Source of the DNA: Bugula neritina
Taxonomy: Eukaryota > Bryozoa > Gymnolaemata > Cheilostomatida > Bugulidae
NCBI GenBank assembly: GCA_964035545.1
Contig: OZ037767.1
Location: 19,942,628-20,006,627 of the forward strand
DNA length: 64,000 nt
Direction: 5' to 3'
Shown piece by piece: positions 1 to 10,558 of this stretch. The translations under genes were made by a program, and so were the position numbers. The number at the start of each line of letters is the position of its first letter. Position 1 is the first letter of the stretch. The notes below the pieces were generated by a model. That model saw nothing but the letters and a program-made list of their open reading frames with translations. It did no database searches and was not told the origin of the DNA.

Positions 1-331
1 TACCAAAGTTTTACAATAAATACTCTCTCTTTAGTCTATTATAGGCCTAAACATGTCATGCTCCTATAAGTTTATACGTATATTATAGTACTAATATAGC
101 ATATGGTAGTAATACAGCATATAGTAGTAACATATAGCGTATAATAGTAATACAGTATACAAAAAGTCTGCTTGGATTAGTATAAAGATTAGTAGAGATA
201 GCACAACAAAGCGCCCTGATATCTCACAGTCCCCATGACAACTAAGAGTAGATATATCAGGATTAGCGTAATATTTCAACCTGAATTGTATTATACTAAT
301 CCATGGGATAAGAGCAAACCAAGAACCATAC

Positions 332-661
332 CTTCGCCAACAGTTCCAGCAGTTTACTCAAGTTGAGTTTCACTTGAACCAAAGGTTGGGTAACCGTTTT
401 TTCATTGGTCGAGATAGGTGATGCCGATGCTACTGCAGAATCTGCTCTTTGTGCTGTAACCACGTCTTGTGTAGTCTGTGCTACTTCTTGTGTGGCCTGT
501 GCTACTTCTTGTGTGGGCCGTGCTACTTCTTGTGTGGTCTGTGCTACTTCTTGTGTGGGCCGTGCTACTTCTTGTGTGGCCTCAGATGCCTCTATATTGT
601 GTTGTGGTTCAACTGCTTCAAACCCCTGAGGTATTCTAAGTGTTGAGGCATTAAACCCAAT
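332..661 (-). CDS. Candidate internal exon with TQEVA seven-residue repeats
   Basis: This minus-strand stretch of 330 nt (110 codons, phase 0) is open throughout. It is bounded by TTATCAACAG at the acceptor side and AAG/GTATGG at the donor side. It encodes an N-part IGFNASTLRIPQGFEAVEP, then five to six copies of a seven-residue unit of the form TQEVA(R/Q)(P/T/A), then KLNLSKLLELLAK, which could form a helix. The 21 bp unit keeps the frame, unlike most minisatellites in the window. A stop codon lies just upstream of the acceptor in the same frame, so an exon boundary is needed. No flanking exons were identified and the gene is not recognised. Confidence 0.4.
457..583 (+). repeat. 21 bp minisatellite inside the 332-661 exon candidate
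   Basis: Five good copies and one degenerate copy of a 21 bp unit containing GTGCTACTTCTTGTGTGG. The unit length is a multiple of three and reads TQEVA-type heptads on the minus strand. Confidence 0.85.
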
Positions 662-2070
662 CTGTTGATAACAAAGATGTTTTCATTTATTTGGTGCTAA
701 TGCATCAATTATATACAGACCTAATAGGCTATGTATTGGCTGTATTCTCCTCTCACACCCAGCATTCATCTCCACTTGTAGAAGCAGCTGTGAAACCATG
801 GTTTTACAGCTGCTTTCACAGTGATGACTTGAGTTAACACTGATTGAGAAGATATGAACTCACACTTTCTATAAAGTTGAAGTAGCCATTCACGCAGCTT
901 GTAATAAACATCACACATTCAAACTGTGTTTTTAATGGTCGGTTTTGGTCAATGCCAGCAACAAATATGTTATGATTTCCAAATCTGCTAATATTAATTA
1001 CTATGTTTTGAAACTAGTTAGAAATCTTTTTAACTTTTGAAAATACTAGAAACTGGTTAGAGAAATAAAATCCTCATACTAACTGGGAGAAAGCTGGTAG
1101 ATGCTGATGATAATAACATGGTAAGTAGAAAGACCCTTGAAAGTACTCCTGCCATATCTGTCTACACTCTGCCAACCTCTGTATGCTGTTTATCTGCTTC
1201 CACACCTTAGCAAAAACCTCCAATCTAAGTTCATTATTTTATCCACAATCTTTTATATATTTCTTATGACATTTTACGGCTCACTAAACCAGCCAGCTAT
1301 GACCCATTCTATTGGTTAGTCAGGTAGTGCCCATTGTGATGGTTTAGCGACATGACATTCGTCACGAGTTATACCAATGAGAGGAAGTCATTGCTGAAGC
1401 ACATATTATAATATATATTCTGGCATTAAATTAACTGAAAGATACAAGCTTTTTCATAAATTTTAGACCCTATCAAACCATAAAACATATTGCTGTACCA
1501 TTTGTTTCTCTTTTGTTTCTAATTCTAAAAGTATAAAATACAGTTAAATGCTATAAATTATTAGTTTTAAAAAACTGGCATAAAATACTCCAAACAAAGG
1601 TGTCTAATAAGAAAAAAATAATTCACTCCTCCCACTGGGGTTGCACCCCTAAAGTATTCACTAACTGAGCAGGGATAGTGCACATGTACTATTTATGAGA
1701 TACTAGCCACAATAGCAGTAAAAAGAAATTTTTTAATACTTTATTACAGTCTCTAAAAAAACCCTTCATTGCTGTTTTCTTTACAAAGCAAACCATGCTG
1801 ATTCTCGCACTCAACCATCACTTCCAAGTCAAATGTAGCAAATGAAATGCTACCATGAATAGGGTGGAAATATTGGTTCGTATATAACAATAAATTCTTC
1901 ACACTAGATGAGACTAAAATAAAGAGAAAGAAATGATGCAATTTCCTATATTATTCGATCCTCACCACTTCCTACCAACTTCTGCCATTCCGCTAAAATC
2001 ATGTTTTATATTCTATAACAAATAACTAAGAGTATTGAAGATTTTTGACAGATATGAAAATCTATGTTTT
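662..2070. other. No gene seen
   Basis: AT-rich DNA with only short chance reading frames, no recognisable protein, RNA or repeat family. Confidence 0.6.
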
Positions 2071-2131
2071 AATAAAAGCTGTACTAAAGTACTTCTGTGA
2101 ATTCACAGAAATTCTTTAGTACAACTTTTAT
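2071..2131. repeat. Near-perfect 61 bp palindrome
   Basis: The arms AATAAAAG, TGTACTAAAG and TTCTGTG are mirrored as CACAGAA, CTTTAGTACA and CTTTTATT around a central GAATTC, with small interruptions of one to three bases. It can fold into a long hairpin of about 28 paired positions. It may be a small foldback element. No target duplication was identified. Confidence 0.75.
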
Positions 2132-3057
2132 TACAACAATTTTTACATTATAAATGACAAACACGCAGGTTTTTAATGAAGGTTGCTTTATCTTACGATG
2201 GTGAAATTATTTACTTTACTTGTGTACACAACTTATTACCATCTAATAGCAGAAAATTTTCTCTACTTCCAGAACTATCCTGGCATTGAAAAGCGCATCA
2301 AACCCCATGCGCTGTTGCAACAGAAGTGTGAAATTTGCAACATTTGGTCTGCAGGGTTGTTAGTTGAGGCCGAAGACTCATATCCCTGTTGTGATTTAAT
2401 TATTTCCTTTTAAAGCTGTAAGTTATAGTTTTTGAGATAGTAAAATGTTTGATTTAATTTAAAGCAGATTAAGTATCGACAGACAAATCTGCTTAGAATG
2501 TTATAGAATCTAGACAATAACTCAGTGACATGTGACACTGGCCAGGTAGAGGCACCACCTATTGGCTCAGGTAGATAAACATACATCCAGACACTAGTCT
2601 CTATGGATAATCTCCAAATACATCTTGTGGTACAGGGTATGCCCCATGCAGAGTGACATTATACAACCATATGAATCACCCTGGACCACACTGATCATAG
2701 ACTGAGAGAGCTGGTGCCTATAGCCCATAATCTACTATTACCTGAAACTGGCAGCTTCTATCCACAAAGCTATGTTATTAATTTTCTCTCTACCAATTCA
2801 TTAAGATGAAGAGCTGGAACTCCTGCAGGTAATTTAGCAGCTGAGGCGAGAGTCCTTTGGATTCATTATTAGCCGCATGTGAGCTTGTTGGGAATAAAAT
2901 GCTTAACTAATCGTTGAGAATTTTGACTTTCAACTATCCAATTGATCACGAAATAACAGTGTGCCATGTCTTAGAGCAGCTTATAATGTATTACTGTAAT
3001 AAATGTGCAATATATTATAACCATTTATTAGAAGTGTACTCATATAATGCATCATAA
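2132..3057. other. No gene seen
   Basis: A plus-strand frame at 2183-2413 (76 codons) has no recognisable similarity or splice context. Nothing else is supported here. Confidence 0.55.
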
Positions 3058-3160
3058 CAGTGTTTCATATAATATAACCATGTATTAAAACAGTGTTTCA
3101 TATAATATAACCATGTATTAAAACAGTGTTTAATATAATATAACCATGTATCATAGCAGT
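3058..3160 (+). repeat. ~33 bp tandem repeat, three copies
   Basis: Three copies of a unit containing CAGTGTTTCATATAATATAA followed by CCATGTATTAAAA. The third is slightly diverged and a fourth is degenerate. Confidence 0.8.
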
Positions 3161-3589
3161 GTACAATGCATTATATATTAATTTAACGGTGTGTAAGTAA
3201 TCATCATTGAAACCTTCTATCTTTTGTATAACTAAGCAAAAAATTGAAAAGGATTGTAAAATCTGAAAAATACCTAATTATTTGAATCCATTTGTTTAAG
3301 TTAAAAACAGGTATTGGCAGGTATATCTTTATCAAATGGGCAAGAGATGGTTATATTCAGTCTGTGCTAAATAGTGTAAAGTGGTCCACATAGTCAACAA
3401 CATTATTTGCTACCAGAAGAAATACAGCCGAATGGATCAGCACATGTGATTTGATAAAGTGGAGATAATCTGAAACTATAAAATCAAACTATTCAACAAT
3501 GTTTTTCTAGCTTATGGGGAATATAGGATCTGTAGGTCCTTATCATTTGCCAGTCTCTAATGAGATCAGAATCTTCATATACTGTAGCA

Positions 3590-3738
3590 AGTGTCACCAA
3601 CCACCTGTCCACAGTGTCGCCAACCACCTGTCCACAGTGTCGCCAACCACCTGTCCACAGTGTCGCCAACCACCTGTCCACAGTGTCACCAACCACCTGT
3701 CCACAGTGTCACCAACCACCTGTCCACAGTGTCACCAA
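3590..3738 (+). repeat. 23 bp minisatellite, six copies
   Basis: The unit CCACCTGTCCACAGTGTC plus five bases recurs at 3601, 3624, 3647, 3670, 3693 and 3716, varying mainly G/A after GTGTC. As 23 is not divisible by three, the reading frames across it shift every unit and are not coding evidence. Confidence 0.9.
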
Positions 3739-4092
3739 CACACCACATGCAATTTTCTGCAAGAGTATAAAGTTATCGTCAGTCATTTGCTGACTGAGTG
3801 AGTGAATTGAGGAGTTGTTGGCACAACACTTGTACACCAACAACTCCTCTGCAAGATCGTGAAGTTAATTGTTGCACAGTGCGCTATAGCGCTATGCTCA
3901 CACCTTTGAAAACTTTCATTTCTCATTGCTTGTGCTGGAGCTGTTGGACCCAGAAAATTGGCAACAAATTATGTCCAATTTCCTATTCCACAAGCTCCAG
4001 CAAACCACTGGTGAGAGACAAGCAAGGAGAAATGAAAGATCAATTGGTATTTTCAAAACTGTAGAAAATAGCATTCACAGTTAATTAAATAG

Positions 4093-4232
4093 AGACTAGT
4101 CGAAAGGAAAGTCTGTAGAGCCAGTCGACTGAAAACCGGCCAGAAGATTGTGGGAGTTGTGCTCACTCCTTACACATCTTCCCACTGGTTTAAAGTCGAC
4201 TGGCTCTACAGGAATTTCCTTTCGACTAGTCT
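4093..4232. repeat. 140 bp foldback (inverted repeat) in copy A
   Basis: The left arm AGACTAGTCGAAAGGAAA ... CTGTAGAGCCAGTCGACT is mirrored on the right by AGTCGACTGGCTCTACAG ... TTTCCTTTCGACTAGTCT. Pairing continues inward through AAACC/GGTTT and GAAGAT/ATCTTC, leaving a loop near 4155-4170. It can form a long hairpin. Copy B holds the counterpart at 6506-6645. Confidence 0.85.
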
Positions 4233-4578
4233 GAAGCAAAGAAACTGTGAAGAGCGTCTGACACCATCAATTCAGAGAACACGCATGTTAACTGGATGTC
4301 CGGGGCAGTCTGTAGCATCTATCAGAGTTCACTGATGATGTTGAAGCAGGCCCAGCTGCTGTGGTGAAATTTAGGGTCAGCCGGCTCCTATTGGGCTACA
4401 ACACCACCAAACATGGGTGGAGGCAAACAAGTGAGGCAGACGGCGTTTAGAAGGGAGTAAAACGCCGTCTGCACACTCGGAGACACCAGTGAGACGTGCC
4501 ACTGGGTCACGGTAACTCACTTGTTTAAGCAGCCAATCAAAAGCTGCATATATTCCGTACAATGTAAACTTCACTCAC

Positions 4579-4661
4579 CTGTCTGTACGGCAATGTAGTC
4601 GCATCAACGTATGCCATTCCTTGATCACTCACTTCCGAGACTACAACTCCTACTTCTCTGC
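4579..4661 (-). CDS. Candidate exon, copy A (REVGVVVSEVSDQG)
   Basis: 83 nt minus-strand exon candidate between TATAGACAG and GTGAGTGA. It encodes REVGVVVSEVSDQGMAYVD followed by ATTLPYRQ, entering with two bases of a split codon and leaving in phase 0. The same exon occurs at 6993-7072, three bases shorter, so the frame is kept in both. The gene is not recognised. Confidence 0.4.
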
Positions 4662-4850
4662 CTGTCTATAAATATGAGTAGAGAAAAGTCAGCCATATTG
4701 AAATGACTGAGTGAGCATTATTAGTGTGTACACACTGTACTAACTGACTGAAAAGTGACTCATCACCTACCAGTCTGAAAGTACAAACATATCACGTGAC
4801 ATTCACCTCAGCAGGTGCCCGAAGAGTTTGAGTTTAAAGTTTGATTTGTT

Positions 4851-5050
4851 TGTTTTTAGAAACGGTATGCTGGGCAACTGATGCCCTCAATTCAGCAAAC
4901 ACGCATGTTAGCTGGATATCAGGAGCAGTGTGTTGCATCAGTCAAAGTCTACGGGTGGACAAGATGCCCAACCGGGAAAAAAAGGGTTCGGTCGGAGGCA
5001 CCAAAATTCTAATGATTCTGGATGTTACCATTCACCAAATTATAAACTAA
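4851..5050 (+). pseudogene. Repeated WATDALNS module, copy A
   Basis: The plus-strand frame reads WATDALNSANTHVSWISGA, then VCCISQSLRVDKMPNREKKG, and stays open to a stop at about 5050. It is preceded by an acceptor-like TTTGTTTTTAG. Related modules lie at about 4262, 6675, 7310 and 7745, with partly conserved residues (ALNS.NTHVSWISGAVC). The protein is not recognised. It may be an exon of a decayed duplicated gene. Confidence 0.3.
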
Positions 5051-5266
5051 AAGTCTAATATACCAGATATAATCAATTACTCTATATTATAAGTAATACT
5101 CACTATCCAACAACGCACATGTCATAGCCTTTCCACATTCTCTCCGTCTCCTACAATGTATGTAAGTCAAGGTCAAATCATTTCGATTGAATGAGCGAAA
5201 TGCTGATAATGGAAACCTGGCAATATCGTGGAGCAGATGCTAGCAGGGGCCCCTGGTACCAGCTCT

Positions 5267-5303
5267 TCCCCTACAACATGATGCACTCGTATGTTGTAGG
5301 GGA
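5267..5303. repeat. Perfect hairpin, 13 bp stem
   Basis: TCCCCTACAACAT pairs exactly with ATGTTGTAGGGGA across an 11 nt loop. The same stem sequence recurs in the neighbouring hairpin at 5336-5378. Confidence 0.9.
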
Positions 5304-5335
5304 GTGAGGCCAACGGTGCGAGGCCAAGTCTACAC

Positions 5336-5378
5336 TCCCCTACAAAATGGCACAAGTAGTGTGCCATGTTGTAGGGGA
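5336..5378. repeat. Second hairpin, 18 bp stem with one mismatch
   Basis: TCCCCTACAAAATGGCAC pairs with GTGCCATGTTGTAGGGGA across a 7 nt loop, with one A/C mismatch. It shares the CCCCTACAA stem base with the hairpin at 5267-5303, so the short motif occurs four times in alternating orientation. Confidence 0.9.
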
Positions 5379-5399
5379 TTGTGGGCTTGAGGGCTTTGT

Positions 5400-6245
5400 A
5401 TGGCTAGTTTAAAGAGTTTAGTTTGAGTTGATAATTTTGTTGTATGACTTTGGAGTTACTCATGAGGACAAGTGACCCTTGGAATCTGGGACAATGCCAA
5501 ATCAAGATCATAGAAGCACATTTCAAATGTCACACTGCAATCATCTACATCCACAGCATCAGAGGTAAGGAAATGTCCAGTTGTGAAATCAAGGCTAGCT
5601 ACAACCGGCAACATGTTCAATACATCTTATACAGCAATACTCTAGTTGCACCCGACAAGCTCTACAGCATACACTCACCTCTCTAGGGCTATCTTTACTG
5701 GCCAAAAGTCTTTGAGCTCTTTTGTTTCAAACTACAAGCAGAGAGTATGGAGTTATTGCATCTAAAGAGGTAAACATAAATGTGGAGTTGGTCTTCAAAT
5801 ACCACTTTTGGGCTACAGCCAACTGAGGTGTTGCCTGAAGTTTGTGAGTGGTTTTGCATACAAATATCGCACAAGGTAAATTTTTGAGTAAAATCAATAG
5901 TTGGAAGATAAAACTGTGTTACACCTCATGCGTAGCAGTTGTCTTCTCAGCTATTTAACTCACCAAATCATTCCAAATGAAAACTCAACCCTAAGAGATG
6001 TGGCTTTTCATCTTGTAGTTAAATTAAGATTTTGTGTGTAACAATGTTTACTATTTTGACAATAATATTACGGGAACGAAGTAAATGATAATGTTTCAAG
6101 AAAGGGGATTCATCAGCTGGCAATTCTGTTGTGACGAACACAATTTCCACACAGAAATGTATACGAACTTAAACTAGGCTAAAACAAAAAGTGAATTTTT
6201 CAACTTAGAGCTAATAAGCTAAACATGCAATAATTATAAGACAAT
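5400..6245. other. Spacer between duplicates; no gene seen
   Basis: Plus frame 5444-5686 (80 codons) is open but unrecognised. The rest holds only stop-rich AT-rich sequence. Confidence 0.5.
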
Positions 6246-6505
6246 ACACCAACAACTCCTCTGCAAGATCGTGAAGTTAATTGTTGCACAGTGCGCTATA
6301 GCGCTATGCTCACACCTTTGAAAACTTTCATTTCTCATTGCTTGTGCTGGAGCTGTTGGACCCAGAAAATTGGCAACAAATTATGTCCAATTTCCTATTC
6401 CACAAGCTCCAGCAAACCACTGGTGAGAGACAAGCAAGGAGAAATAAAAGATCAATTGGTATTTTCAAAATTGTAGAAAATAGCGTTCACAATTTTTTTA
6501 AATAG

Positions 6506-6645
6506 AGACTGGCTGAAAGGAAATTCCATTGAGCCAGTCGACTGCAAACCAGTCAAAAAATTGTGGGAGTTGTGCTCACTCTTTACATATCTTCCCACTG
6601 GTTTAAAGTCGACTGGCTCTACAGGAACTTCCTTTCGATTAGTCT
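6506..6645. repeat. 140 bp foldback in copy B, left arm decayed
   Basis: This corresponds to 4093-4232. The right arm is almost unchanged, while the left arm has several substitutions (AGACTGGCTGAAAGG in place of AGACTAGTCGAAAGG), so pairing is weaker. Confidence 0.8.
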
Positions 6646-6992
6646 GAAGCAAAGAAACTGTGAAGAGCGTCTGACACCATCAATTCAGAGAACACGCATG
6701 TTAACTGGATGTCCGGGGCAGTCTGTAGCATCTATCAGAGTTCACTGATGATGTTGAAGCAGGCCCAGCTGCTGTGGTGAAATTTAGGGTCAGCCGGCAA
6801 CCTATTGCGCTACAACACCACCAAACATGGGTGGAGGCAAACAAGTGAGGCAGATGGCGTTTAGAAGGGAGTGAAACGCCGTCTGCACACTCGGAGACAC
6901 CAGTGAGACGTGCCACTGGGTCACGGTAACTCACTTGTTTAAGCAGCCAATCGAAAGCTGCACATATTCCGTACAATGTAAACTTCACTCAC

Positions 6993-7072
6993 CTGCCTAT
7001 CTCGCATGACCACATCAACGTATGCCATTCCTTGATCACTCACTTCCGAGACTACAACTCCTACTTCTCTGC
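6993..7072 (-). CDS. Candidate exon, copy B (REVGVVVSEVSDQG)
   Basis: 80 nt counterpart of the exon at 4579-4661, with the same flanking splice signals. It encodes REVGVVVSEVSDQGMAYVD followed by VVMRDRQ. The first 19 residues match copy A exactly; only the last seven or eight differ, and by a whole-codon length change. Confidence 0.4.
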
Positions 7073-7291
7073 CTGTCTATAAATATGAGTAGAGAAAAGT
7101 CAGCCATATAGAAATGACTGAGTGAGTATTATTAGTGTGTACACACTGTACTAACTGACTGATAAGTGACTCATCACCTACCAGTCAGAAAGTACAAACA
7201 TATCACGTGACATTCACCTCAGCAGGTGCCCACAGAGTTCGAGTTTAAGGTTTGAGTTTGAGTTTAAAGTTTGATTTGTCATTTGTTTTTA

Positions 7292-7471
7292 GAAGCGGTA
7301 CGCTGGGCAACTGATGCCCTCAATTCAGGAAACACACATGTCAGCTGGATATCAGGAGCAGTGTGTTGCATCGGTAAAAGTCTACGGGTGGACAAGATGC
7401 CCAACCGGGAGAAAAAAGGTCCGGTCGGAGGCACCAAAATTCTAATGATTTTAGATGTTACCATTCACTAA
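7292..7471 (+). pseudogene. Repeated WATDALNS module, copy B
   Basis: Counterpart of 4851-5050. It reads AVRWATDALNSGNTHVSWIS and then SLRVDKMPNREKKGPVGG, ending at a stop shortly after TIH. The acceptor-like TTTGTTTTTAG is retained. A shorter relative at about 7745 reads ADAINSEKTNYSG. Confidence 0.3.
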
Positions 7472-7954
7472 ATTATAAACTACAAGTCTAATATACCAGA
7501 TATAATCAATTACTCTATATTATAAGTAATACTCACTATCCAACAACGTCATAGCCTTATTGCATTATCTCCGTCATCTACAAAGGATATAAATCAAGTG
7601 GAATAAGTAAAAGCATTCAACCAATCAGGGCTTAGCTGCTAGTCAGTGATTGGATGATCACTAAACACAAAATTTGAGTGTTCCGACAAATTTATAGCTA
7701 GTTTACAGAGTTTAAAGCTAGACTTGCTGCGCTGTTTGCATAGTGGCTGATGCCATCAATTCAGAGAAAACGAATTACTCAGGGACAATGCGTTGCATCA
7801 AAATGAAAATCCACTACTACAGGTTTACGAGATAGCCAACCGTGAAGAAACAGGTCCATTTAATGTTGCTAATTTTTTTAAAAGCAAATTTAAAATGATC
7901 AACACTACTATACCAGATTGTTTTAATGTTACTATTAGTAATACTAATACTTAC

Positions 7955-8035
7955 CAGGTAGTGGTACCATCAACAAAAAACTCATGACGAGGGTTCATAT
8001 CATTATCAAGTTCAACGTGTACATCAGCACGCTTC
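7955..8035 (-). CDS. Candidate exon (DVHVELDNDMNPRHEFF)
   Basis: 81 nt on the minus strand between GTACAAACAG and TG/GTAAGT. The open frame reads KRADVHVELDNDMNPRHEFF then VDGTTTW. Its exit phase does not fit the entry phase of the 6993-7072 candidate, so if both are real they are not directly joined. Unrecognised. Confidence 0.3.
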
Positions 8036-8948
8036 CTGTTTGTACGGTTTTAAAGTAATCAAATATCTGTATGCGTGCAGTTGCAAGTACGCTCATGAGT
8101 CATTACTGGAATCAAACATCGATCAACGAATTTTTAATGTTGAGTGAGCAACGAATTGAACTCTAAGCTACAGCCAATGAACTAGAATTTTTTATTGTAC
8201 GAGATTGTAGGACTAGCAAGCAGCTGCAGTGCCCCAACTAAGGCTGCGCGCATACACCGAGCTTTATATACTAGTTATTGTACTGTACCCCACGTGACAG
8301 GGCGGGATTAGGAAATTTTGCAGGGAATTCCCTATTTGAAAACTCCAAACCAGGACAAACCAAAATTACGCAAGCAATGCAGCCCAGCTTTGCACCCCAT
8401 TAATAATGCTTGGTCACACATGCACATCAATATAATGTGATTTCTATTTTTGAGAAGCCTGATTTGGCAATTCATAATCCATAGAGAATGGAATTTGTGG
8501 ATCACCAAGTTTGTCAATCATGCCATTTTTAAAACGCAATTGGGCACTCGTGGGAGAGCCAATTTCAGGACTGCTGGATAATCAGTTATACACAACTGCC
8601 CCAGGAAATGGAGCTGCATTGCATTTACCTCTGCGATTTACAGTAAAGCAATAACTGGAAAGAACTGGTTGAGCAGTTTGAATACTGTTGGCTTCCCTAT
8701 TTAGGAGGCTAAAGAAACATGTTTTTGTTATTTCATAACCTAATACAACAGCCATGGACAGGATGTACAGTGCATTATAGAGGCTAGCCTAGCCGGAAAT
8801 CATAACTATAAGCATCTGAGTAAAGCTCTATATTTTTATTTAAGGGGATTTTATCTTTTGGTTATTTCCAGTTTATGGAGTTTTTTCAATTGCCTTGCAG
8901 AAGGAAGTTGTGATTTGGTGGGAGGTTTAGAATTATCAATAAGTCACA
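8036..8948. other. No gene seen; small GC-rich promoter-like patch
   Basis: Mostly unremarkable. Around 8290-8312 CCACGTGACAGGGCGGG combines a CACGTG E-box with a GC box, the only such patch nearby. It could be a promoter, but no gene start was tied to it. Confidence 0.35.
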
Positions 8949-10128
8949 AGTACAGCTATTAAATTTTATTATATATAAAAATCAACAAGCATAAATAACC
9001 ATCAGGATTGTATTCTGCACAACATTCTAAATGAGAAAGCCAAAAGTTAACAGAGGTACTATCAAATCTAACAGATTGCCAATTGAGTGATGTAGCAGGT
9101 TGCTGGTGTCATGACTCAGAACATTGCACTTTCAGTTATACTTGTACGGACTGTCTTGAAGTTGGTAAGGACTAGGTAGATCAGGAGGAGCATCCAACAA
9201 ATCTGCAGGTAAGAGCAGCAGGTGATAGAATATGAGAATACAGAGTCAGTCTACCAGCTAATAGTAAAGAATATACTCAGGTGTTCATTGGATATCCTCA
9301 CTAAACTACAGTATGACTGTATTATACTCAGAGTGAGCTAGGTGTATCATCATTCTATATTCTACTGTCTCAATACATGTTTCCGGTACATTATCAACAC
9401 TCACCATGTTCAATACATCATATTATATCAGCTCATAGAGACGCAGCCAATTCCTACAAAAGAGGAAATAAACTAATGAAAGAGAACTACCACTGACTAT
9501 ATAATAACATGTAGTTGAGAAGTAACTGCTTCAGAAAGTACCAATCAGCATGGATTAATAAGAGAGCTGGGTTTAGCTAAGGCTGATCATCATTGCAAGC
9601 TACATGTACATTCTACTAAGCAACATAAGACTCTCGCTTACCAGACACTTGCCAAGAACTCAACCAGATATGTACTAGCAAGTAATATTTCGCAAAGACA
9701 CTGGTGATATATACTCATGGAGACGTGGCCAACATCTACAAGAGGAAAAACAACAGTAAGAGAAAACAACTACCACAAACTACATAATAACACGTAATCG
9801 TGGAGTAACTGCATCAGAAGGTACCAATCAGCATGGATTAATAAGAGAGCTGGGTTTAGCTAAGGCTGATCATCATTGCAGTAGAAAACTAATGAAACAT
9901 GAAGCCAATTTGAACCATAAAAATTCATGCAAGAGGAGATTGTAGATTTTAAAAACAGAATAAAGTTTTTTAATAAATAATTACTGAAAAAAACCTTTGC
10001 TGTTTTATAAGCACTTGCAGTATAAAAGAAAATTTCCCAGAGTTACCTTACCTCATATTAATACCAGTATTTCTACCAAATTCACACATCAGGAAATAGC
10101 AGATGATATAATAAGGCTGGTGGGTCAA

Positions 10129-10317
10129 CTACAAAACACACAGTAACTCAGTGTACAATTCAATAAACAGCTCACTGAGAGGAGAGGAGATAACTATGAC
10201 AGACTGGGCCTCAGTAAGTTTGGTATACAATATCAGCAGTGACTCAGTAGCAGAACTGAAAGTATCATCATTAACCCAGAAGTCATGGCAGCAGAAACAC
10301 AGGTGAATGTTTAGCAT
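10129..10317 (-). other. Array module B, open on both strands
   Basis: On the minus strand it reads CFCCHDFWVNDDTFSSATES and stays open in all copies checked (10129, 12367, 13442, 14918, 16736). On the plus strand the same DNA reads ITMTDWASVSLVYNISSDS, then ELKVSSLTQKSWQQKHR ending at AG/GTGAAT; that frame is broken by TAA in the copies near 11080 and 15050. Which strand, if either, is coded is not decided. Confidence 0.3.
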
Positions 10318-10449
10318 TTAGGGACTAGATGTCGAGTCATCACTCAGGGTTGGGGATAAATGTCAGGTGGTCAAACCAGCAAATTATTAAAATGAAAGGT
10401 TGACAACGCCTATAAAATACCAAAATACTTATATAATTTACAGACTTAC

Positions 10450-10558
10450 CAAAGAGATTACTAGCCAACACAATAGGATGCACTGTTAGTGCATGTGCAC
10501 ACTGACCGTCTTGAAGTGGGTAAGGACTAGGTAGATCAGGTAGGAGCATCCAACAAAT
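10450..10558 (-). CDS. Array module exon candidate, copy 1 (ICWMLLPDLP)
   Basis: 109 nt on the minus strand between CTTACCTGCAG and CTCTTTG/GTAAGT. It encodes ICWMLLPDLPSPYPLQDGQC then AHALTVHPIVLASNLFG. It enters in phase 0 and exits in phase 1. The same exon appears three more times with the same splice signals. The protein is not recognised. Confidence 0.35.

Larger units (their letters stand above)
3833..5100 (+). repeat. Direct duplicate, copy A (~1.27 kb)
   Basis: This is the first copy of a segment repeated at 6246-7545. The copies match over most of their length with scattered substitutions. In order they share: ACACCAACAACTCCTCTGC at the left edge, a foldback (4093-4232), a conserved minus-strand exon candidate (4579-4661), ATATCACGTGACATTCACCT, and a plus-strand module encoding NTHVSWISGAVCCI. 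It may be a tandemly duplicated gene piece or a dispersed element. I do not recognise the family. Confidence 0.85.
6246..7545 (+). repeat. Direct duplicate, copy B (~1.3 kb)
   Basis: Second copy of the segment at 3833-5100, separated from it by about 1.1 kb of unrelated sequence. Differences include a degraded left arm of the foldback and a short extra stretch of GTTTGAGTTT repeats near 7235-7270. Confidence 0.85.
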
